Below, piece after piece: positions 12,701 to 24,700 of a stretch of 64,000 nucleotides of DNA. This DNA comes from Ariolimax columbianus (Eukaryota; Mollusca; Gastropoda; Stylommatophora; Arionidae), in NCBI GenBank assembly GCA_036924085.1, contig JAVGWX010000013.1:48909965-48973964 (forward strand), read 5' to 3'. Within the stretch, counting starts at the first letter, position 1. The number at the start of each line of letters is the position of its first letter. Made by a program: the position numbers and the translations under genes. A model generated the notes under the pieces. That model saw only the letters and a list, made by a program, of their open reading frames with translations, did not search any database and was not told the origin of the DNA.

Positions 12701-15700
12701 AGCCATTACCTATGTGTTTTTATTCACTAATAACAAATCAAAGGTTGTTCATTATAATGCAGCTGAATTATCCCAGGATTGAATCCACCCAACTGTAAAT
12801 GTGTACTTGACCCTGTATGGGTAAGAGAGGGCATAACAGATGGACGTGAACTTGCCACCTCACAATGTTGGTGCCAGTTGCTGTCTATTTACTTGAACCT
12901 TGTTAATGGGGACATGAGGTGCTGCTGGCTTGGTTGCAGGCATTTCTCATTATTTGGAATGAGACCTATAGCAATCCTTACCCCTCATAAGTTTGTTTTG
13001 TATTCCTGAGATAACCGCTTTTTGTTAAAGGTAATTTAAATCATTCATAAACCATTATTTCACAAATAAACATCCTTATTCAGTATTAAAATAGTTTGAT
13101 TGTGCACAAAGGCGTAGCCAAATTGAGTTTTTTGAGGGGACGCAGAAGCAGATGATGACGTAAAGATTTTAGATAGGGTTCTAATGATAACAACCATGTA
13201 CAATTATTCACAGATGAATTCTCATGATATACTAACAAGCCAAAGATAATTGAGAGTTAACCCTTTGAACTCGTGGCACAGATGTGTGAGTAAATACTCC
13301 ACCCATGAATCTGTTTGACGAGTGGACCATTATTCTAAGGCATATTTCAGTGCACACATTTCCAGAGATAACAAATATGGCTGCATCCATGAAATAGGAA
13401 ATTGTGTCTATGAATTTTTGATTTTCGTGATGGAAAGTAGTTTTGAAAATTTGAGAAATGGCTATTAATATAGGCTAATGACAGAACAGCTGTTGAAAGT
13501 ATTCTCAAGGATTTGGAGGCTGAAAAATTGTATTTAGTTGGTGTTTATTCTGAAACGGATAAGTGATTTGAAGGACACAAATGATTTGAAACATTGGAGA
13601 TGATCAGGTCAATCAATTTGAGATAGAATCATTAAATTAGAGCACATAGTTTTTTGTCATAATAAATTGCTTCAAATGTCTACCTTGTGTGTATTTTCTC
13701 AGAAGCACAGGGAAATGGTATTTTACAGACTGGGGGGCCAGGGTTCAAAAGGTTAATTCTCGCCCTAATTTCACTCCAGCCAGTGTATAGAAGCCACCAT
13801 TACAGTTGGCCTCCATATAGTTTTATGTGTTTTAAATGGCGAGTTTGCTGACTTCATGCAATTATCTTTAGTCATCTTTTACGACATGCAGGGGACCTAT
13901 TCATTACTCTCTATTAAAGGGACCCAGGATTCACTGTAGAGTTTAGGCCTTTAGAGTAATGCTTTATAAAACTATTTCACAGGTTAGAAACAAAATGTGT
14001 ATTAGCAGTGAAACATAAATTAGCAAGCAGTAATTTGCAAACTTTGCATGGGGCACATCAGATTGTGAAACCATCTATAGAGGGAATATACACATGCTGG
14101 AAAGGATACAAAGAAGAGCAACAAAACTGATAGTGGGATTCCAGAATAGAAAAGAGAAGAATTTGAGGTGATTTAATACAGATTTATGAGATAATCAACA
14201 GAAAGGAAAAATTAGACTATAACAAGTTTTTCTTCTTCTTCGTACGCTGTCAAATGTCAACCTTTATTTTTTTAGAAGAAAGCAGTAGTCATCCTGAGGC
14301 TGTCAATACTGCCATAGAGCTTGTCTAGTGTTGCCACTGGTGATGGCCACATGTGCTTTCTCTGGTCCTCGTATGTCGGCAATTTTGCAGCAGATGTTCA
14401 GCGGTCATTTTCCCGGTACCACAAGTGCATTCGTCAGTGCCACCTATCTTCAGTTTATTGAATAGGTGGTACCTCAGTTGTGGCCTGTGCGGAGTCTGAA
14501 GACCACGACCTGCTCTTTTCTGTTCAACTGGTAATAGGCATTGCTTTTTGTGTAGCCAGTATGTTCTGTTTCCCATTTGGCCATGTATCTGGCCCAAATA
14601 AGCCTTTTGGACTCCGTAGGTCACACTAGAATCTGGTTGTAGTAGTCTTGCACTTTCTTTTGCCAGTCTGTCTGCCTCCTCGTTGCCTTGGATGTTACAG
14701 TGGGATGAAACCCACTGTACCACTACTCTTTTTGGTGCGGACTGCTGGCATTAAGTTCAGTATTTTTCTGGCTTTTTAGTGCTGTAACCACGGCCAGGGC
14801 ATCTGTAAACAGGACTATCTGGCTTTCATTGCTTTCGCCTGTCAGCATTGCTTCTACCGCAGCCCTTAGTGCCTCTGCCTCCACTTTGAAATTGCTTGAG
14901 AATTTTCCAGTTGCCACTGACAGTGTTATTTTTCTACCATTTGTTAGGCTCAGGAATACCCCTGCCCCTCCATTCTGTGTTGTGTTTGTTACAGAACCGT
15001 CAGTGTATGCATGGGTCCATTCCATGCTTGGGTAGTTTTTCGTTATGCACCTCCGGGTTATGTCTCTTCTTTCTTTTTCAGTCTGGCTAACAAGTTTTTC
15101 AAAATACAACCACCTTAACCTTTAGCACGCCAGCAGTTTTTTGAAAAAATTTGACCTAATTAATTTTCGTAATTTCTCGCTTTGGTAGTCGTCTTAGAAA
15201 ATTTTTAATTTTTATGTTTGTTTGTCAATAAATATGATTTTCTGGCGTGTAGACACACAATAGCATAATGAACATGTTGGTGTTATTGTTGTTGTTGTGT
15301 GTTTGTTAGTTTTTGAGATTCAAAAAGATGAAGTTGAAAATCTCGGAAAAACTTTGGACTCGACCACTAGGCCTAGTCGCTTCGATAGAAAACCATGGAA
15401 ACTACAACAACGTATCGATACTGTGTTTACAATATCGACACAACTGTTAGTTTCCAATTCAAACGTAGTTCTTTCATTTAAACAAACAAAATAAACAGAT
15501 CTACTCGATAAAGATCTTTCCCAACAACCTACTTTCCCTTTTGCAAAAAGTCGGCTTGCTCCAAACGGCGTATACAAAATTAAAACTGTTCAAAAGCTAT
15601 TTGTAATCGAACATACGATACTTTAACCGGCAAAATATCGTGTATATATGGAGGGCGTATTCAGCAGTAAAAAATGGCTGTCGGGAGTTTAAAAAAAAAA

Positions 15701-18700
15701 TAAAAATTTCCCGTACACCGTTTTTGTAGGCCGAGTTGGTTAGAAGGGATCGGACATAGCGTGCGTAAGGTTAAAGAACAAGAGTTACAAATTAATTAAA
15801 GAAATGTCTAGATTAGATAGCCTGAAATATTTTTTACTGGAGAGGGGTGAATGCATTGCAACAGAAAATAGTGGAGTCGGGGTCAATTAATGCATTCAAG
15901 AATTAATTGGATGCACATAGGTATTTTTAGATCAAGTGAATGTAAAAGAAACTGGTTGTATACAAACTCTGCAAAGTCTTCTAAACCAGTATAAAGACGT
16001 TAAGTTAAGAATACGATCTAGCGATGAGTGTGACTGTCGGACATCTGCTGTAAAGATGTCTATCATATGAAAGCGCACATGGCCATCACCAGCACCTATC
16101 CTGAACACATTCCATTGGGATGCCATTAACATTAGGTTGACCACTGCCTTCTTGAACTCTTTAAACCCTGGATACTCAGTCCGTAAAATCCCATTTCCCT
16201 GTGCTCCTGATAAAATACGCACTATGCAGACATTTGAGGGAAGCTATTTACTATGACAAAACTATGTGCTCTAATTTAGTTATTCTGTCTCAGATTGACC
16301 TGACCCTGTTAATTTCCAATGTTCCTACTTCAGTAGAGTATGGAATATATTCACAAAATTTACTTGATACAATGTGGCCTGATCTTCCAAGGAACAGATC
16401 TAGCTTGATCCTAATCAATGGGCGGATGGTAATCCGAATCACACACATGTTGTCGTTCAAATAACAACTGATCCTTTTCAGAATAATCACTATCGAAATC
16501 CAATTTATCAGCCTCAAAATCCTTGAAATTACTTTCAACTTGTACTGTTGTTAACCTTTTAGAATGGCCATTTCCTAAATTTAAAAAAACAAACCAACCT
16601 TTTCATTACGAAAATCGAAGTAACGACATGCTTCAATATTTCTAATCTTCACTCCATTTTTGTCATTAGATATTGTGGGGAGGTATGATTTCTTTTGTTT
16701 CATATTTTATGGTAGGTGAAAATCAGCTGGTGTATTGCCAAGTCAATCCCAGTATCTGTTACCAACCATTTAGGTTGGTAGTCCCTGGAATATGCAATTG
16801 CCTATTTTTTATATGGTGGAATCGTAAATTAGAGCAAGGTAGACACTCAGCCTTTCAGACGCCATTTATGCTGCTCCGCTAACCACATAACCAAGACCTG
16901 ATGTTATAGTCACATAGTCCCCTTTTTGCGACATATTCTCTGTGAGGCGAGAATCCCTAGAATGATTTGAGTAGAATTTTAACTTGAATTTTGCCTAAGC
17001 AGGGGCCGTTAAGCCTACTCTTTTAGATTTTCAACTGTCGAGGGATTTTTAACGTGCACACTACTGCACATGTGTGTCTGATCTCACTTCTCTGAGATCA
17101 GGGGTAATTTTTACCGGACAATCCATGTGAAAAAATCCCGGTCTCCATGTGATTTGAACCTGCTCCCTCCAGCACCTGAAACGAAAAACTTACCTCGAGA
17201 CTGAGTCGATGATATTTACACTACCATATTTGTTTTTTTCCAGAAATGTGTGTGCTGTGTAGATGTCACTATATTATGGTCAAAATCCAAGGAGAACAGC
17301 TCAAAATAATCCTTAAAATAATGATTCTCCCGTCACACCAGTAAACAGGTGGCTCGGCTAATGGGGTATTTACACACACCCAGATATATATGTGTAAGGG
17401 ATTCAAAGGATCAAATGTTTGCAGGTCGACATCTGAAAGCATACGACGAAGAACACGTCGTCGTTAGAAATATGTTGTTTTTTAAAGTTCAATAACACAT
17501 ATGCTTGCTTTTGTCCTTTCTCTTCACTAGTGTTAGCAGGTCCTTTGTCACCAACTTTGACCATTCAGATCAGCCCTTTAGAGATTGGCTTACAGCAGCA
17601 GCAGGAGCTTGGGTACATGCCTTACCGGGATGACTTTGAGAGGGTAATATTGCTGTCTGGTTTTCTTTGTTCTAGTGTTTTTCTGCTTAGATCCTTGACT
17701 GATGATTGATGAAGAGGTCAGGGACCATCACACATTATGACTTTTCTTCAGAACAACAGCAAACTCCCTCCACTTTGCTACGGTCTGCGGCCATTCTTTG
17801 TACTCTGCCTCAACTTCATATACAGGGTATCCGTTTTTATGGCCATTAAATTTTTTAGACGGTCACCACTGGCAGTTGTACAAGTTTTGTACACTTCAAT
17901 TTCACCAGTCAGCATGATCGAACTATGGCCATGCCATTTATATTAACAAATTTAAACTAGGTACTCATTCACTGCTATTTCAACGTAACAATGCGAACGA
18001 AACAAAAATATATTGTATTACTTACACAGTGTTAGCCTATTTCTTCACTGCTGTCAGAGGCAGGATGTTTAACCGTGAGCATGTTTGCTAGTTTTAGCTT
18101 TTAAATACCATTTGTCTATGGCTTTGGTAGGGGAGGTCCATTTAGATTCACCATAATAAGGTCGATCTAAACTTTCAATCTCGATACATGATAAGACATA
18201 AGAATAAGACAAGCCAAATGTTATTCACCCCCAATCTACTTTCTGTCCCTATTCTGTTTAGATTGTGATATCGATAACATCCTGCGAGAGAATCACTATT
18301 TAGTCATATCAATCGCTTATCTACGCTTCAATCTAAGAGAAATATCGGCCCATATGTACTCATATCCATAGCTTATGTCTGATTTATTCAAACCATAATA
18401 TCGATAATAATCTTTTTATACTCGTCTAGCAAATATTTGTACTTATTGCAGACGAGCGCTTTTATCAAGCCTCACACATTACAATGACCAACTTTCCCAC
18501 AATTTTATCAACAGGAACATGATAATGATGCTGAGACACTCATTAGCAGCTTGGCTGTCAATCCAGATGACGATGATGTGGATATTGGTATGTATTTAAC
18601 CTTTACCAACTGTCATCATTTTTATTTTGTTGGTCAATAGATATGATTTTGTTGTGAGTAGAGGCATAAATTAATAAAGAACTTGTTGGTGTTATTGATT

Positions 18701-21700
18701 TTGTTGTTGTGTGTGTTAGTTTCTAAGATACAAGAAGATGAAGGCGATAGTGTTGAAAGACAGCACAAACATTTATAATCCTATTTCTGAGAGTATCGCT
18801 TCAGATGAAAATGTCAGAAATTGCTACAGAGGATGGATAATGAAGTTGTACAAGATTGGAATATTTGTTAGTTTCCATTACAAACATATTTATTACATCT
18901 ACATAAGCAAGCTAAACAGATCTACCTCAGTAAAACTGTTGCAACAACTTAATTTCATCGCCCTCAATAATGGGATAATCTTCCAATCCGAGTGAAAAAA
19001 TTTAAATAGTTTCAAAATTCACTTTAAAATAAAGTGAAGGCTATTTTTAGATTCAACTACCTGTTATGTTCAGCCGTTTGTATAGCAGTAACCCGAAAGT
19101 TTATACACTATAAATCGGTGACTCCGTTTGGCTAGTTTTTTTGCTTTTAGGCGTACAACATAATTTTTTTCAAACTACTAGTTCGGTTATGGTTAAACTT
19201 ATGTTTGACTGCTGACTCTTGTAACGTATCATACTCATTTTGTTCTGTCTATCATCATCCTTCATTAACAGATGCCTGAGATGGATAATTGGCATTAAGT
19301 GGCAGGGCATGGTGAGGAATGAAGACCCGTTGAAAAGAAGCCAACAGCAGCCACTGGAACAACAAATTAGGAGAAGAAAATGGGAATGGATAGGACATAC
19401 GATAATGAAGACACCATACAGCATAGCCAGACATCCTCTCACATGGATTCCTCAGGGGAAGAGAAAGAGAGGGAAACCTAAAAACACATAGAGATTAGAA
19501 TGTGAGAATGAGCTACGATTAAATGATTACACCTGGAGAGAGACAGAAAGAGAAGCCTAGGACTGGGAATGCTGGTGAGATGTGGCCAATGGCCTATGCA
19601 CAGAGAGAAGTGATGGGCTTTGATTGATTGATTAACTCATAAGTTATTAAAGTTATTAGTTTGATTGCTGACTCTTGTTGTAACTTGACTTAAAAGTTAT
19701 TAGTCTCATTGCTGACACTTGGCGTCTGGTATTTTTAACGTGCGTGCCACTGGACACTCAAAGATCAGGGGAAATATTTATAGGATGATCCACATAAAAA
19801 AATGCCGGTCTACACCGTCATTTGAGCCCGTGACCTCCCAGCACCCGAGGCGAACACATTACCTTGAGACCACTGGGTCCCTCCTATTTGTAGATATATA
19901 ATTGTTATTCTTCTTTGGCATTTTTCTTCTTCGGCAGTTATCCTGAAAAGGATGTTGAGCCGTAGTTTACAGCAAGGCTGCAATATCTTCAGCTTGACAC
20001 ATGATTTCAGCTGACTTTTTTGTTGTTGTTTTGATTGCCTTCCCACTGAGAACCCTGTTTTCAGGATTACAGCTTAGAAGCAGAATAGGGTCTTGGTCAG
20101 CTGTAAGTCATATCTGGCTGCTTGCATCAGGGTCACCTAATCATAACTGACCAAGATCATGTGACGACCCTGGAAACAAGGCTGCATTAGTTTAGTCTGA
20201 TCAAGGGATATGGGTCACAGTGCGGAGGAAAACCCGGTACTCAAAAAGGCCCTCTGAAACTTAATGTATTTTTGCCGAATGGCGCAGCTATTGCAGCCTC
20301 ATTGTACACTACAACACAACGTCCTTTTCAGGATAAACGTAGAAGAGAAATCACTGGCTGCTGTCAGCTCATTAACTGTGCTGCATCTTCAGTCCCGAAA
20401 AAACAAACCCCTGTATTAGTTTAGTTTAGTCAATGACAATAATTTCTTAACTGTTTTTTTTCAGCAATCCAACTTGCTCAAATTTTCAAGTACCGATTAC
20501 GGCTGCAGGAGAGAGACCGACGGAAAAGAATAGCCAGAGAGTATGGTCTGACAGCAGCTGGTGCACCTTCAGCCTCCAAAATTCCAAAGACTCCTAACCC
20601 AAAGAAAAAATTTGGGAAGACAGGAAGGTATGAGTAATTATTATTTATGAAGCATGTAAAAAGTAAGTAGCATGTTCTTTACAGAATGTTGCTTCTTACA
20701 ACCGCCATCTATTTAGCTGTTATAAGTTTCTTGGCAAGTGTGCAGTACCGTAGGTTGCCATTACTCTCTGTACGTGGAGGAGCAATCACAAGAGAGAAAA
20801 AAACCAGTGTCCCAGTCCGAATTGAACGTGTTTTGAAAATTGTGTTATCTACATGTGTAATCATTAGAATGATCAAATAATAAATATTTCTTAGGTCTTG
20901 ATGTAAAATTTCCTTGCACTAAATCTGTCAACTTTTGAAACCTTACAACGTTCTTAAATGCCTACCCATTGGAAATAATTCTGTGGTAAACGACAACTTA
21001 CGCATGCGCGAATCATCAGCCATCTTGAAGGTGATGTCAAAATATGAAATTCATTATACTAAATGACAGAACGGATAGATTGTGATCACAAGTCGGTATC
21101 AGACGGAACTAGATGTCTTCCGGGTGGCAGGCTGTGGGCGATACAAGCTGTAAAGGTTATGGTTATTTTTATGTCTTCCTTTTGTAGTTACACTAACGTC
21201 ATCCACCAACAGGCGGTCATTGATTGATTTCAGCATGTCCCCTTTATCCATATCTAATGTCCTTACCTTTCCATTGGTGCTTTTGAAGTTGAATCCTAGT
21301 GTGACCAGAACAGTAGATCCACAAGGGTTTGAGGCATCCGCGTCCACTATCCACACCTACTACCGTTGCCATCCTTTCTGTAACTTCCCAAGCAAAAACG
21401 CAGTGAGATACCATGACTGTCCTGATTAACAAATAGATAAGCACAGAGATCAGAAGTACGAGTAAATTAGGAAACACTTAGAAAGTATATACACCAAACT
21501 CTAGGAAAAGTGTAAAGTAATAGGTTTGCGAAATCAATATCGGTTCAACTCATTTGTGGCTAGGACATGAAATGATTAAAACCTTCTAGTTTCCACATTT
21601 TTTTAATTACGTCACAAACATTTAGACTTACCCATTTTTGGGTACACCAGTTGTCTTGGAAATCCATGACATTGTCACAAAGCACTGATATCTTATGAGT

Positions 21701-24700
21701 GTTCCTAACCAGATCAGCATATCTGTTTTCCACTACAAATGTATTTATAACATCCAAATAAACAAACTAAACAGACCTACTTCAGAGAAGTCTCTGGCAA
21801 CAACTTATCTTCCATCACCCTCAAAACCATGTGAAGAAGAAAAAATTGTTTAAAAATTGTCTAAAGTAAAAAAAGCCATTGTATTATCGGGGCGGACGGA
21901 AATGATCTATTTTTTTATTCAGCCGTTTCTTTAGCAAAATTGATGTTAACCCAAACAAATACACTGGTGAGTACACAGAGACAATCCCCATGGGCACATT
22001 TTTTCACCAATAGTTCAGTAAAAGTTAAAAAAAGTTTATTTTTTTAGCTGCAAATATTGTCCCAATTCTGTCAACTTTCAGAGAGAAGAAGCTACTGAAC
22101 GATTTCAATTCACGATGTTTAAAACAAACAACAATAACAGATTTGCTTATGTCTGGTCTGCCTACAAAGTTGGATACCTTGGATGGCATGCCTTACTACT
22201 TGAATCCTGGTATTCAATCAGGCAAGGTTGCCTCATGCCAGATAGTGGCTAAAAGCTACGTGAGTCTGTGCCTGCCTTACTTAGTTTTATTTCTGTATTT
22301 TCAGAGAACTGCAGGAGAGATTAAAACCATTTTCTCAATTTCACACAATGGCAGAACATCAAATGCTGTTTGACAACATGAAAAGTAAGTAAACCTTCAT
22401 GTCCAGCTTATAAGTTCATGCCCTCCATAACAAATTTACGCAATTTCTTCTGCGGTGCCATTATTTTTCAACACGTCATGTTTTACTATATTGTTGACTT
22501 TGAGAGCATGTAGCCTTTTTATTTGCTGTCTGTATATATCTTCTTCTGTGTTCGTTCTCAATCTCCTGCTACCAAGATTATAGTCTGGAGAACGGAATAC
22601 GTTGTGTCGCGTTGTGCCATCTTACTGCGATATTTGCACCTTTCGGTCCGGCATATCCGTCTTCGGCAGCATATATATATATAAAATGGATTATCACTGT
22701 TTACAAATGGCCATATCACTATAAACACAAATATTGCATCTACATAAACAAACTAAACAGATCTGCCACAGAAAAATCCGTTGCAAAAACATTCCCATTC
22801 TTAATAAGGAATGAATCTTCAAATCCAAGTGAAAAACAAGAAATCATTTCCAAAAGTCTCAAACGAATGTTAAAGTCACCATTGTTTTTTAAAATAGACT
22901 TGGAACTATCTAAAATCAAATAAGCAGTATGTTCATCTCGGTTTGGTTATATATGATTGGAATTGCCTTAATTTTGCAGCAACTTCATCCGTAAAACTTA
23001 TAATTTTTTTACATCGCTTTGAAGTGGCGAAGATTTGGTAAAGACTAAATGCAGCAGTGGAAATTGAAGAGAACAATTTTTTTTTACTTGCCGTGTCGCA
23101 TTTTTCGCGACTAAATCTGTCAATTCCTATACACAAACCGTTCGTACTATGTGTCGCAGTCAAAGTCTGAATCAGGCGTGTGTTGAATATCCACAAGAAA
23201 TCCAGATGCGAGTTCATTAGACTGATCAAATAATAAATCATTTCTACGGTCTTGAAGTTCAACTTTGATTGCAATAGACGGTTAGACTTTCAAAGATCAT
23301 ATCAGTTACTAAAGCTGACATGCGTTAAATAGTTGTACAGTTAAAAGTCAATTGCACATGCGTGGATGCAGCCATTGTGTAGAGCCATCAAAATGTGAAA
23401 TTCAGCAAACTAAATCACGAAACACAAACGCATGTTTCAGAGGTACATTTTACATGTTTACAGCCACAGAAATTGGGTACCAGAAAAATCTGGGAAGTTA
23501 AGGCGGCAAGCGTGATGCTGACCACATCATCCACTATGTGCAGCTGGTTACAAAATAATATGGGCCTAACACCATATTTCCTATGTGCCGCACGGCGTGA
23601 CGGGATCTTGTATAGTCAATAGATATTTTGTTGTGTGCGCAGACATAAATGAATAAAGAACATGTTGGTGTTATAATTTTTTATGTGTGTTAGTTTCTGA
23701 GATACAAGAAGATGGTGAATATTTATAAAAACAAAGCACAAACATTTATGCTCACCGGTTGGGGAACGTCGCTCCTCATTTAATCCATCGCAATCACAAC
23801 AAAATACTGTTTCTGTTCTTTTTAGGATAGGCCTATCTGTTTTATTTCAATTCAAACGTAATTATTATATCTATATGAACGAACACAACAGAGCTACCTC
23901 ACAAAGATCATCTACAACTTACCTAACCTTCCCCAAAAATGGGCAGAGTCCACATCGATTGAAAAATAAGAATATATCCTTTCAAAACTCTGTTTATCAA
24001 AGTTGATCTACACTTTCCCGGCTAAAATCGGTAAAGATAAAAGTAACCGCAGTTTACTATGAAATCAGCTGCATTTTCGTATTTTTCTATGGTGCACCGT
24101 TTGTGCTTTATGTGACAATATCGCCTGTCAATTTTCAGTCTCCAGTGTGAGAACTGGCGTTTTTTGCTGGCTATAATAACAAACTGCAGGGTACTAACTA
24201 AAGGTAAATGACGTAATTCATATATTGCCATTATTATTGACAATGGTTGTTGACTGGTTTTGTTTTATGTTTGTACAGGAGAAAAAGATACAAAAGCTCG
24301 AATCAAAGAGTTAGTACGCCTCAGGAAGAATGGGATCACAAAACTGGCAGGTATGATAAATCATGTTTTCTGAAGTTTTGCTGTGAACAGACATCAACAT
24401 CATTCTGTGTGAGATCATGCATCTCTGTGTGAATCTTTGGCTGCTATATTGAGGATATTGTTGTTGATAATGCCACTCGTACTTGAGTTAGGTACTCTTG
24501 ATGACTTTCTTTGGTGGCAGGTTGCAGTGGGTCTCCTAACATACCGAGGTGGGCGTGGGATATTTCTGGTTGTAGTGCAATTTAAGGCTCCTCAGTAAGC
24601 TCGCCACTATAGGGATCACAGTGTCGATCTTAACCTTGTTAGCCAGACTGTCACGAAACTGTCAAATATTGTTCGTTTCCAAGGAAAACTGCTTGGGAAT

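Noticed and set aside
16551..16560. Another TTAA MITE starting TTAACCTTTTAGAA
   Set aside because: I found no matching inverted end with TTAA within 1.5 kb on either side.
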